NCBI GenBank assembly: GCA_002308915.1
Contig: DBWI01000026.1
Location: 281-47,997 of the forward strand
Direction: 5' to 3'
Length of the DNA: 47,717 nucleotides
Origin: Christensenella sp. UBA1242
Lineage (GTDB): Bacteria > Bacillota > Clostridia > Christensenellales > UBA1242
Of the stretch, positions 1 through 8,579 are shown in pieces. The notes beneath the pieces are model-generated. The model made no database searches and was not told where the DNA came from. It worked only from the letters and a program-made list of their open reading frames with translations. Position 1 is the first letter of the stretch; every line of letters starts with the position of its first letter. Both the position numbers and the translations under genes were made by a program.

Positions 1-21
1 CGAATCCATCCCTGCCCACCA
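1..21 (+). tRNA. 3' end of a tRNA, cut by the window edge
   Basis: The first bases read as the end of a T loop (CGAAT), the 3' half of a T stem (CCATC), the 3' half of an acceptor stem (CCTGCCC), discriminator A and an encoded CCA at 19-21. A terminator follows at once. The anticodon lies outside the window, so the amino acid cannot be assigned. The implied 5' acceptor strand would be GGGCAGG. Confidence 0.75.
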
Positions 22-55
22 ATTGCTGTTCCTTTTGGTGCGGCAATTTTTTTTA
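21..55 (+). terminator. Intrinsic terminator after the partial tRNA
   Basis: AATTGC pairs with GCAATT. An inner helix closes on a TTTT loop with one T-T mismatch, and eight T follow. It starts directly at the tRNA CCA. Confidence 0.7.
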
Positions 56-61
56 AATAAT

Positions 62-88
62 AAAAAAAAACACTCAAATTTTTGAGTG
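62..88 (-). terminator. Terminator of the 108-668 gene
   Basis: CACTCAAA (71-78) pairs with TTTGAGTG (81-88). On the minus strand a run of nine T follows at 70-62. It sits 20 bases past the stop codon of the hypothetical gene. Short T runs on the other side could let it work in both directions. Confidence 0.75.
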
Positions 89-107
89 CTTTTTAATTTT
101 AAATATA

Positions 108-668
108 TTATAGTTTTATATTCTTTTTGTCATTTGTATAATATTCGTCTAGCTCTTTTAATTCTTTGTTTGTTGAACTAAGTTTTTGGTTTAATTCATC
201 TCGAGCATAAGATAAGCCTGTTGTCCTTTCAAAAATTTTGTTATTTAGTTCAACATTATGTTCATATGCACTTTTGAATTGGCTAACATTTGATAACGCG
301 AATATTCTATTAAATAAAGCATTTATTTCTATTTGATTTTTTCTGTAAATGCAATCATCAAATCCTTGAATCATATCGTTTGCCCAAACCAAATTTTTAC
401 GCAAGTAAGCTGTAAGGTCTTCACATTTTTCAACACAAACAGTATCACCTTCTTTGTAAAATCTTAATATGAAGTCTGGCTTTGTTCTAACAACAACAGA
501 ATTGTTTACCCTTTCGCCTATTGCATATATTAAATCAATGCTATTTGTGTTTGAATTAAGACAAAGATAGAAATCTCCATAGTAATCATCATTTTCTTCT
601 TGCATTAATTTTAATTTTTTTTGTTCTTCATATCTGTATAATTCATATAAATCGAATTCTTTTTCCAT
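108..668 (-). CDS. Hypothetical protein, 186 residues
   Basis: I do not recognise this protein. It is soluble, with no signal peptide or membrane segment. The N-terminus is acidic and Tyr-rich. The last 50 or so residues, with many Glu, Lys, Asn and Leu, look helical and possibly coiled-coil. Its start has a good ribosome site (AGGAG before ATG 668). A promoter lies at 687-715 and a terminator at 62-88, so it is a one-gene transcript at the end of the ynbB-miaA-mutL-mutS-miaB block. It is probably a lineage-specific protein, and I infer no function. Confidence 0.7.
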   Translation of the reverse strand: MEKEFDLYELYRYEEQKKLKLMQEENDDYYGDFYLCLNSNTNSIDLIYAIGERVNNSVVVRTKPDFILRFYKEGDTVCVEKCEDLTAYLRKNLVWANDMIQGFDDCIYRKNQIEINALFNRIFALSNVSQFKSAYEHNVELNNKIFERTTGLSYARDELNQKLSSTNKELKELDEYYTNDKKNIKL

Positions 669-686
669 AATATTACTCCTAGTTTT

Positions 687-715
687 TTTATAACACAGAT
701 TATTTATTCTGTCAA
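687..715 (-). promoter_or_regulatory. Promoter of the 108-668 gene
   Basis: On the minus strand there is TTGACA (715-710), a 17-base spacer and TATAAA (692-687), with TG one base before the -10 (extended -10). The -35 starts one base past the stop codon of the ynbB-like gene, with no terminator between them. Confidence 0.75.
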
Positions 716-1939
716 TTAGTAGTTATTTAGCAAATCGTCACATAAACATTTTATATGCTCGTATGTTAAGCCACCTTGAAAATATGCGATATATGGGGCT
801 CTTATTGGTGAATCACAACTAAGCTCAATGCTTGCACCACTAACAAAAGTTCCTGCTGCCATTATAACTTGGTCTGGGTATCCTGGCATATCCCAAGGAA
901 GTGGAACTGCATTTGAGTCTATTGGTGAATTTTTTTGAACGAGTTGAACAAATCTTATTAATTCATCTGCTGTGTTGAATGTTACTGATTTGATTATATC
1001 AAAACTTTTTTCATTTGATTGTGGATTTATGCTATAACCTTTGTATTTCATTACTTCACCAACCAAATATGCACCTTTTAGAGCTTGAATTACGGTGTGT
1101 GGAGCCATAAATAGTCCTTGATAGAACATTCTGTAACCTTGCTCAAAAGAACCTGTTTCTGCGCCTAATGATGGGCAAGTAAATCTTTTTTCTACCAGTT
1201 CAACATATTTTTCTTTTCCAGAGACATAAGCTCCAGTTTGAGCCAGACCGCCGCCTGGATTTTTGATTAGTGAACCAACGATTATATCTGCACCAAATTC
1301 AGATACTTCGTGTTTTTCTGTAAATTCACCATAACAGTTATCTACCATATAAATTGAGTTTGGTGATAATTCTTTTAATTTTTGTATTAACTCGCCCAAC
1401 TCTTCAGCAGAAAATGCTGCACGAGATGAATATCCCCTGCTTCTTTGCAACAAAACAACCTTTGGTTGTTTTTCTTTTACTGCCTTTAATACACTTTTGA
1501 CATCAATTTTGTTATCTAGTAGTGGTATTTCTTCATATTTTACGCCAAAATCTTTTAGACTTCCAATATCTTCATCTTTTTTGCCGAGTATGTTTTCATA
1601 CATTGTGTCATAAACACTACCTGTAACTGACATTAATAAGTCATTTGGTCGCAATAACCCAAAAAGTGTCATTGTTAGTGCTTGTGTTGCACAAGTAATA
1701 AGTGGACTAACCAAACTTTTTTCTGTGCCAAAAACATCACTATAAAGTTTTGCTAAGGTTTCTCTTCCTATATCACTATATCCATAGCCAGTTGTGCCTG
1801 CAAAGTGTCTTGTTTCAATATTATTTTTTCTAAATGCATCAAGAACTTTTTTTTGGTTATAGTATGCAATTTCATCAAGATATTCAAATTGTTCTTTTAG
1901 ATTTTGTTCGCATTGTTTGATTATTTCGTAATTAGTCAT
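716..1939 (-). CDS. YnbB-like PLP-dependent enzyme (methionine gamma-lyase / aluminium resistance family)
   Basis: This is a 407-residue fold-type I PLP protein of the Met_gamma_lyase family (PF06838), called YnbB or 'aluminium resistance protein' in Firmicutes. Visible family marks are HFAGTTGYGYSD near residue 45, SPLITCATQAL near 78, MVDNCYGEF near 198 and the probable PLP lysine in GSLIKNPGGG near 223. Length is normal. The ribosome site AGAGGAG lies inside the 3' end of miaA and the genes overlap by 8 bases, so they should be translationally coupled. Family members are annotated as C-S lyases from homology, but the true substrate is poorly known. Placement beside miaA is common in Firmicutes. 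Confidence 0.85.
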   Translation of the reverse strand: MTNYEIIKQCEQNLKEQFEYLDEIAYYNQKKVLDAFRKNNIETRHFAGTTGYGYSDIGRETLAKLYSDVFGTEKSLVSPLITCATQALTMTLFGLLRPNDLLMSVTGSVYDTMYENILGKKDEDIGSLKDFGVKYEEIPLLDNKIDVKSVLKAVKEKQPKVVLLQRSRGYSSRAAFSAEELGELIQKLKELSPNSIYMVDNCYGEFTEKHEVSEFGADIIVGSLIKNPGGGLAQTGAYVSGKEKYVELVEKRFTCPSLGAETGSFEQGYRMFYQGLFMAPHTVIQALKGAYLVGEVMKYKGYSINPQSNEKSFDIIKSVTFNTADELIRFVQLVQKNSPIDSNAVPLPWDMPGYPDQVIMAAGTFVSGASIELSCDSPIRAPYIAYFQGGLTYEHIKCLCDDLLNNY

Positions 1940-2810
1940 TTTTCTCCTCTATTTTGCCTAGTATTTGGTCATATGCTGTTTGTATGTTTTCAACTTCTAT
2001 TCTTATAATGCTTGGAAATTGATTCATAAATGTAATTTGTCTTTTTGCATAATTTCGTGAGTGTTGCTTTATTTTGTCAACACACTCGCTTAATGTTGCT
2101 TCATTTTTTAAGAATGGCAATAATTCTTTGTAGCCTATTGCCTTAAAACATTGATTGTCTTCGCCGTATTTTGTGTAGATAGATTTTGTTTCTTCAACAA
2201 GTCCCATGTCTAGCATTTTGTCAACTCTTGCATTTATTCTGTTATATAAAGCTTCACGATTTGATATTAAGCCAAAAATTATATAGTTATCATCAATGTT
2301 TTTTGTTGGAATATTTCCTGATTTGATTATTTCTATTTGCCTAATTAGTCTTGGTTTGTTGTTTTTGTCATCTTGCTTTATTTGTATGCCGTTTTCTTTT
2401 ATAATTTCACATAACTCTGTTGTGTCTAGGTTTTCTAGTTGATTTCTTAATGTTTTGTCAACATTTGCATTTGCGTAATTATAATTTTCTGTTAGTGCTT
2501 TAATGTAGAGTCCAGTACCACCAACAATTATTACATTTTTGCCACGGCTTTTGATTTCTTCTATGCACTTTTTGCAATCGTTGACATATTCAAAAACGCT
2601 GTAGTTTTGATTGCTCTGCCTAATGTTTATTTGATAGTGTGGAATACCTTGCATTTCTTCCTGAGTTACTTTTGCTGAACCAATATTTAGATCTGTGTAT
2701 ATTTGCATAGAATCGCATGAGATTATTTCGGCATTAAGCTTTTTGGCTAGCATAACAGAAATTGCTGTTTTGCCTACAGCTGTTGGCCCATAAATGATTA
2801 TATTTTTCAT
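1932..2810 (-). CDS. miaA: tRNA dimethylallyltransferase MiaA
   Basis: MiaA adds a dimethylallyl group to the N6 of A37 in tRNAs that read U-starting codons. Its product is the substrate of MiaB, also in this operon. The 292 residues begin with the P-loop GPTAVGKT. SCDSMQIYTDLNIGSAK (near 32) and VGGTGLYIKAL (near 97) are family motifs. The C-terminal half has the usual helical insert and KQHSRNYAKRQ tract. The start codon overlaps the mutL stop as TAATG, and the 3' end overlaps the ynbB-like gene by 8 bases. Length is at the short end of the family, with no missing motif. Confidence 0.96.
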   Translation of the reverse strand: MKNIIIYGPTAVGKTAISVMLAKKLNAEIISCDSMQIYTDLNIGSAKVTQEEMQGIPHYQINIRQSNQNYSVFEYVNDCKKCIEEIKSRGKNVIIVGGTGLYIKALTENYNYANANVDKTLRNQLENLDTTELCEIIKENGIQIKQDDKNNKPRLIRQIEIIKSGNIPTKNIDDNYIIFGLISNREALYNRINARVDKMLDMGLVEETKSIYTKYGEDNQCFKAIGYKELLPFLKNEATLSECVDKIKQHSRNYAKRQITFMNQFPSIIRIEVENIQTAYDQILGKIEEKND

Positions 2811-4699
2811 TAAACAATCCTTTTGAACATTTTTTCTAGTTGTTTTCTCTCAAATGTGATAACAACTGGTCTGCCATGTGGACATAATAAAGTGTTTTTG
2901 TTTGCTTTGAGTTCATCAAGTAGCATATTGACTTCTTGATTAGATAATTTGTTGCCTGCCTTTACAGCTGCTTTGCATGCCATTGTGGCTATCATATGTC
3001 TGCTCATTTGTTGTGGGGTTTTGTATGTAGATAAATTTGAAAGAACTTCATCAAAGTATTCTTTCAGGTTAACACCATTAAGAAGCATTGGAATACTTGT
3101 TACTCTGTAACAATTTTTGCCAAATAATGAGATGTCAAAACCTTGTTTTGCCATTTCTGCAATATGATTTTCAATAAATTCTGCTTCTTGGTCATTTACT
3201 TTTAATACATATGGAACAAGTAATTCTTGGACTTGAACTTCTTGCTTTTCTAGTTGTTTGTTAAACTTATCAAACAAAAATCTTTCATGACCTGCGTGTT
3301 GGTCAATTAGGTACATATTATTTTCATCGTGGACAATAATGTATGTTTTGAATGCAACACCAACTACTTGTCTTGTTTCATTGAATAAATTATCGTATTT
3401 GACCTGTTCAACTTGTTCATCAATTGGTTTTTGATGAGAAATTTGTTGTTCTGGCATTGGAGCTACTGGCTCCACAAATATTTCCCTTTCGATTGGATAT
3501 GTTGATTGCTCAAATTTTATTTCATTTTTTTGCGTAAATTGCTCAAAATTTGGATTAAAAGTTGTTTCTACTTCTTGTTCTGCTGGTTTTGTGTTTTCTA
3601 CTTCAGAAAAACTTATTCCTTCGTTATTTGCCACTGTGTTAAATGGAGTGTCAAATAGATTTGGTTGAGCTTCTTCTGTTTTTTCTTCATTTGTTAGCAC
3701 ATCTTTGATGTGTGTTTGTCTTGTTAAAGCATCATAAACTGCATTGTTAAATAGCATATATATTGCTTGTGAATTTTCAAACTTTACTTCTAATTTGTTT
3801 GGGTGAACATTAACATCAACGCTACCTGTTGGCAATTCCAAGAACAAAACATAAACTGGGAATTTACCTTTCATTAAAAATGTTTCATAAGCATTAGAAA
3901 TGCTTGCGCTAATTGTTGAATTGATGCAATATCTTGAATTTACAAATAGCGTTTGATATGTTCTGTTTGCTTTGCATGCAGTTGGTTTGCTGATGTAACC
4001 AAATACTTTGTAATCACCTTTTTTGTAATTGACTTCAATCATATTTGAAGATACTTCACTGCCATAAATTGTATAAATTGTATCCAAAATTGTGCAATTT
4101 GTTGTGTTATATATAATTTTTCCATTGACAATGTATTTGAAATTTATCTCTGGATGAGAAAGCATAAGTTTTTCTACATAGCTTGTTATATCGTTTTCTT
4201 CTGTTTTGGTCTTTCTTAAAAATTTGGCTCTTGCTGGAGTGTTAAAGAATAAGTTTTGAACTTTGATATTTGTTCCACTGTTGCAAGCAATTTGACTAAA
4301 ACTAAGTTTGTCGCCGCCTTCAAGAACAATTTTGTGGCCAATGTCTTCTTCATCTGTTTTTGAAGTCATTTCCACATGAGAAACAGCACAAATACTTGCC
4401 AAAGCTTCACCTCTAAATCCCATTGATGAAAGAGTTGACAAATCTTCTATATTACGCAATTTGCTTGTTGCATGTGGCAAAAAAGCAAGTTCAAGTTGCT
4501 CACCTTGAATACCACAGCCATCATCTGTTATGCTAACAAGTTTAACACCACCTTCTTCAATCTCTATGGTGATATTCTTTGCTTTTGCATCAATACTGTT
4601 TTCAACAAGTTCTTTTACTATTGATGCAGGTTTTTCTACAACTTCACCTGCAGCAATTTGTCCCCAGACTTTTTTGTCTAATAATTTTATTTCTGCCAT
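2810..4699 (-). CDS. mutL: DNA mismatch repair protein MutL (endonuclease type)
   Basis: MutL couples MutS mismatch recognition to strand incision. The N-terminal GHKL ATPase (about 1-330) shows IAAGEVVEKPASIVKELVENS, DDGCGI (59-64), ATSK and GFRGEALAS. A Gln/Glu/Pro-rich linker runs from about 335 to 440. The C-terminal dimerisation and nuclease domain has DQHAGHER at 466-473, ACKAA near 574 and CPHGRP at 606-611, the zinc-site motifs of nicking MutL proteins. In the DQHA(X)2E(X)4E motif the last Glu is Asp 477, a conservative change. It lies 12 bases after mutS and shares TAATG with miaA. Total length of 629 residues is normal. Confidence 0.97.
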   Translation of the reverse strand: MAEIKLLDKKVWGQIAAGEVVEKPASIVKELVENSIDAKAKNITIEIEEGGVKLVSITDDGCGIQGEQLELAFLPHATSKLRNIEDLSTLSSMGFRGEALASICAVSHVEMTSKTDEEDIGHKIVLEGGDKLSFSQIACNSGTNIKVQNLFFNTPARAKFLRKTKTEENDITSYVEKLMLSHPEINFKYIVNGKIIYNTTNCTILDTIYTIYGSEVSSNMIEVNYKKGDYKVFGYISKPTACKANRTYQTLFVNSRYCINSTISASISNAYETFLMKGKFPVYVLFLELPTGSVDVNVHPNKLEVKFENSQAIYMLFNNAVYDALTRQTHIKDVLTNEEKTEEAQPNLFDTPFNTVANNEGISFSEVENTKPAEQEVETTFNPNFEQFTQKNEIKFEQSTYPIEREIFVEPVAPMPEQQISHQKPIDEQVEQVKYDNLFNETRQVVGVAFKTYIIVHDENNMYLIDQHAGHERFLFDKFNKQLEKQEVQVQELLVPYVLKVNDQEAEFIENHIAEMAKQGFDISLFGKNCYRVTSIPMLLNGVNLKEYFDEVLSNLSTYKTPQQMSRHMIATMACKAAVKAGNKLSNQEVNMLLDELKANKNTLLCPHGRPVVITFERKQLEKMFKRIV

Positions 4700-4711
4700 A
4701 TCTTTTTCCTT

Positions 4712-7339
4712 TTATTTTTTTACTCTTTCGATTAAATCACACAATGTTTCAAATGCAGAAAGTGGTGTCATTGAATTGATGTCTATATCTTTGAGTATTC
4801 CAATTACTTCTGTATAGTTGGCGTCTTTTTGTTTTGCTTCTGTTTTGTCTGTTGCTGTTTTTATGTTCAAATTTTTTGTTGTGTCATTTTGTTCAAGCAT
4901 TTCTGATATTTGTTTTGCTCTTACAATAACTTCATTTGGAACACCTGCAAGTGCAGCAACTTCAATTCCAAAACTTCTTGATGCTCCGCCCCTTACAATT
5001 TTTCGTAAGAAAACAATATTTCCGTTAAATTCTTTTACAGAAATCTTATAGTTTTTAACTCCTGGCAAAAAGTTCTCTAGTTCTGTTAATTCGTGATAGT
5101 GTGTTGAAAATAAAGTCTTTGCATTCATATTGTTTGACAAATATTCAATAACTGCCCATGCAATGCTAAGTCCATCAAATGTACTTGTTCCACGACCTAT
5201 TTCGTCCAAAATAATCAAACTTTTGTTTGTTGCATTTTGAAGAATGTTTGCTACTTCCATCATTTCTACCATAAATGTTGATTGGCCAAGTGCCAAGTCA
5301 TCGCTTGCTCCAACACGAGTGAATATTCTGTCTGTAAGCGCAATTTCTGCAGATTTTGCAGGAACAAATGAGCCCATGTGTGCCATTAGAGTAATTAATG
5401 CAACTTGGCGCATATATGTACTCTTTCCTGCCATGTTTGGACCTGTGATTATCATTGTTCTGTTGTCATCTGTGTTTAGTTTTGTGTCATTTGGTATAAA
5501 TTGCTCTTTTGACAAGTCTTCTATAACTGGGTGTCTGCCTTCAACTATTACAATTTCATTTGTTCTGCTGTTTATTTTTGGCTTGCAGTAGTTGTTTTTT
5601 ATTGCAAGTTCAGCTAATGAAAGAACACAATCAAGTGTTGCTATTTGATTAGATGTGCTTTGAAGTTGTTTTACATATGTCAAAAGCATGTTTCTGATAT
5701 CGTTGAATAGTTTTTGTTCAAGTTTTATTCCATTTTCTTCTGCACTCAAGATTTTTTCTTCAAGTTGCTTTAATTCTTCTGTTATATATCTTTCACTGTT
5801 TGCAACTGTTTGCTTGCGAACATAAGAAATTGGTATATTCATTGAAAATTGCTTGCTAACTTCAATATAGTAACCAAAAACACGATTAAAACCAACTTTT
5901 AGGTTTTTTATTCCTGTTTCTTCACGTTCTTTTGCTTCATAATTGCTGAGTAAAACTGTGCTGTTGTCTTTTGCGTTTCTATAATCATCTAATTGAGCAT
6001 TGAAGCCTGTTTTTATAAAATTACCATTTGTTGTTATTGTTGGTGGTGTGTCAACAATTGCATTGCTTAGTGTGCTTGTTATGTATGAAAAATCGCTGAT
6101 ATTATCTTTGATTTCTGTTATTATTGCACTTGAACAAGTTGATAATTGATTTTTTATTTCTGGCAAGAGATTTAGAGATTCAATTAAGCTCTTGCAGTCA
6201 CGTGGATTAAAATTTCCGTAGGAAATTCTACCAGATATTCTTTCAATATCTTGAAGCTTTGACAATAACTTTGACAAATTATCACGAAGGACAATTTTGC
6301 CACATAGTTCTTCAACACCATCAAGACGTTTGTTGATTTCTTTTGCATCACAAAGTGGTTGTTCAATCCAAGAACGAAGTTTTCTTGCACCCATACTTGA
6401 TTTTGTTTTGTCAATAACGCCGATGAGTGAACCTTTTTTTCTTCTGTCCTTGAGAGTTTCCATGATTTCTAGGTTTCTTCTTGTGTTTATGTCGATTACC
6501 ATATATTTGTCATTGAAAACTTTTTCTAAGTTATTTATGTGGCTAAGTTCACGCTTTTGTGTTTCCTTTACATAACTAAGAAGTGCCCCGCTGGCAATTA
6601 TTGAGTTTGGCATATTTTGAAGCCCAAAATTCTTTTTGTAATCTTCACCAAATTGTTTTGACAAACAATCATTTGCTAAATCTAATTGAAAATAACTTTC
6701 TCTGTCATAAGAAAACTTTGGAATTAAGTCCAATTGTCTTACAGGTAAATTGTATTCAACTATGCTATCAACCTTTGCTAATATTTCTGATGGCATTGTT
6801 CTTACCAAAATGTCGTTAAGGTCTTTTTGAAGATTATCACCTTTAAGCTCTAATGTTTTGAACTCGCCTGTTGAAATATCAATATATGAAAAACCAATGC
6901 AACCTTTGTTTTCGTAAACGCTTGCAAGATAATTGTTTTTCTTTTCATTTAGTATACTTTCGTCAACAACTGTTCCTGGTGTGATTATCCTTACAACATC
7001 ACGAGAAACAAGTTCTTTGTAACTTTTCTTTTGTGCAACATCACTTACTTGTTCGCAAATGGCTACTTTGTAGCCAAGAGAAATAAGTTTGTTGATATAG
7101 CCTTCTGCTGCATGAAATGGTATTCCACACATTGGAGCTCTTTCTTGTAATCCACAATCCTTGCCTGTTAGTGTTAAATCTAGTACTTTTGACATTTCAA
7201 CTGCATCATCAAAGAAAAACTCATAAAAATCACCAAGACGATAAAAAAGCACTGCATCTGAATTGGCTAACTTTGTGTTGATGTAGCTTTTTATCATTGG
7301 TGAAGCTTCTTTTAGATCTAAAATCTTTTTTATATCCAT
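4712..7339 (-). CDS. mutS: DNA mismatch repair protein MutS
   Basis: MutS is the mismatch-recognition ATPase, 875 residues long. The mismatch-binding Phe-X-Glu is present in YRLGDFYEFF near residue 32. The ATPase domain has Walker A GPNMAGKST, Walker B LIILDEIGRGTST and the STHYHELTEL switch. The core and clamp regions look complete and the C-terminal tail is ordinary. The gene starts 3 bases after the miaB stop, and its ribosome site (AAGGAT) lies in the last miaB codons. It forms one transcript with miaB, mutL and miaA. Confidence 0.97.
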   Translation of the reverse strand: MDIKKILDLKEASPMIKSYINTKLANSDAVLFYRLGDFYEFFFDDAVEMSKVLDLTLTGKDCGLQERAPMCGIPFHAAEGYINKLISLGYKVAICEQVSDVAQKKSYKELVSRDVVRIITPGTVVDESILNEKKNNYLASVYENKGCIGFSYIDISTGEFKTLELKGDNLQKDLNDILVRTMPSEILAKVDSIVEYNLPVRQLDLIPKFSYDRESYFQLDLANDCLSKQFGEDYKKNFGLQNMPNSIIASGALLSYVKETQKRELSHINNLEKVFNDKYMVIDINTRRNLEIMETLKDRRKKGSLIGVIDKTKSSMGARKLRSWIEQPLCDAKEINKRLDGVEELCGKIVLRDNLSKLLSKLQDIERISGRISYGNFNPRDCKSLIESLNLLPEIKNQLSTCSSAIITEIKDNISDFSYITSTLSNAIVDTPPTITTNGNFIKTGFNAQLDDYRNAKDNSTVLLSNYEAKEREETGIKNLKVGFNRVFGYYIEVSKQFSMNIPISYVRKQTVANSERYITEELKQLEEKILSAEENGIKLEQKLFNDIRNMLLTYVKQLQSTSNQIATLDCVLSLAELAIKNNYCKPKINSRTNEIVIVEGRHPVIEDLSKEQFIPNDTKLNTDDNRTMIITGPNMAGKSTYMRQVALITLMAHMGSFVPAKSAEIALTDRIFTRVGASDDLALGQSTFMVEMMEVANILQNATNKSLIILDEIGRGTSTFDGLSIAWAVIEYLSNNMNAKTLFSTHYHELTELENFLPGVKNYKISVKEFNGNIVFLRKIVRGGASRSFGIEVAALAGVPNEVIVRAKQISEMLEQNDTTKNLNIKTATDKTEAKQKDANYTEVIGILKDIDINSMTPLSAFETLCDLIERVKK

Positions 7340-7342
7340 TTT

Positions 7343-8467
7343 TTATCCTTTTTGTGCTTTGATTTCTTTTTCCAAGTTGAGTAAATAGTTTACTCTGTAA
7401 TTTTTTACACTTTCGTCAACTTGATTTGGCATTGTGGCGGCAATTGTACCACTTCTTTTTGAATACATAAATGCAAATATTCCGTCATATTTCACTTGTT
7501 TAACAAGTGAACATGTGTCTTCAAAGTCTTGTTCTGTCTCTCCTGGGAATCCTACAATGATGTCTGTTGTTATTCTTATGTCTGGAACAGCATCACGTAG
7601 TTTTTTTATTAAATCAAGATAGTGTTCACGGGTATAATTTCTGTTCATTGCTTTTAATATTTTTGTGCTTCCACTTTGTACTGGAAGATGAATTTCCTTT
7701 ATCACCTTATCATTGTTTTTTATTGCTTCAATGAGTTCATCTGACAAATCTTTTGGGTGCGATGTCATAAATGTTAACTTAAAGTCGCCATCAAGTTTGC
7801 AAATATCATTTATTAGTTCTGCAAAGTTTCCATTTTCTTTGCTGTCGTTGCCATATGAGTTAACATTTTGACCAAGTAAAGTTATTGTTTTATAACATTT
7901 TGTATCGATAACTTCTTTGATTTCATCCAAAATGTCTTGTTTTTTTCTACTCATTTCTCTGCCACGAACATATGGAACAATGCAGTATGTACAAAAATTG
8001 TTGCAGCCATACATAATGTTAATCCATGCATTATCTCCACTTGTACGTTTTGTTGGAATGCCCTCAATAACTGGTGAACTTTCCATATAGTCAAGTATTC
8101 TTTTATTTTCATTCAATTTTCTTTTGATTAACTTTTCCAAAAGGTATAAATTGTGAGTTCCAACAACAATATCAACAAATGGGAAAGTTTTGAAAATCTT
8201 TTCTGCAACTTGTTTTTGCTGTGTCATACAGCCACAAACAGCAATAATCTTGTTTCTGTCTTGTTTTTTTAGCTGCTTTAGTGCGCCAATGTTTCCAAAT
8301 GCTCTGTCTTCTGCTCCCTCACGAATTGCACAAGTGTTAAAGACGATAATATCTGCATCTTCACGTTTGTCTGTTGGACTGTAACCTAAATCTTCTAACA
8401 TTCCAGCGATTTTTTCTGATTCGTGAACATTCATTTGGCAACCATATGTAACTATGTGATATAACAT
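7343..8467 (-). CDS. miaB: tRNA methylthiotransferase MiaB lacking the TRAM domain
   Basis: MiaB is a radical-SAM enzyme that converts i6A37 to ms2i6A37 in tRNA. The UPF0004 domain (about 1-125) has cysteines in TYGCQMN, NTCAIRE and CGCMTQ, for the auxiliary cluster. The radical-SAM motif is CNNFCTYC, near residue 155. The protein stops at residue 374, just after the helix that normally leads into the TRAM domain; family members usually reach about 440-470. mutS begins 3 bases later, so no hidden frame could encode the lost domain. The RimO paralogue at 13610-14929 keeps its TRAM domain. SD AGGAG precedes the ATG. Confidence 0.93.
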   Translation of the reverse strand: MLYHIVTYGCQMNVHESEKIAGMLEDLGYSPTDKREDADIIVFNTCAIREGAEDRAFGNIGALKQLKKQDRNKIIAVCGCMTQQKQVAEKIFKTFPFVDIVVGTHNLYLLEKLIKRKLNENKRILDYMESSPVIEGIPTKRTSGDNAWINIMYGCNNFCTYCIVPYVRGREMSRKKQDILDEIKEVIDTKCYKTITLLGQNVNSYGNDSKENGNFAELINDICKLDGDFKLTFMTSHPKDLSDELIEAIKNNDKVIKEIHLPVQSGSTKILKAMNRNYTREHYLDLIKKLRDAVPDIRITTDIIVGFPGETEQDFEDTCSLVKQVKYDGIFAFMYSKRSGTIAATMPNQVDESVKNYRVNYLLNLEKEIKAQKG

Positions 8468-8495
8468 TAAATTCTCCTAAGTAATAATACAAAGT

Positions 8496-8524
8496 ATTAT
8501 ACTATACATAAATAAATTTTTCAA
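8496..8524 (-). promoter_or_regulatory. Promoter of the miaB-mutS-mutL-miaA operon
   Basis: On the minus strand: TTGAAA (8524-8519), a 17-base spacer and consensus TATAAT (8501-8496). Transcription should begin near 8489, about 20 bases before the miaB start and its AGGAGA ribosome site. Confidence 0.85.
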
Positions 8525-8579
8525 TAAAATTATCAGCAAAAATGTAATAATTGAATAATTTATACTCATAATAAAAATT

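Noticed and set aside
4530..5591. Plus-strand ORFs opposite mutL and mutS
   Set aside because: Shadows of conserved genes; no ribosome sites and no family resemblance.
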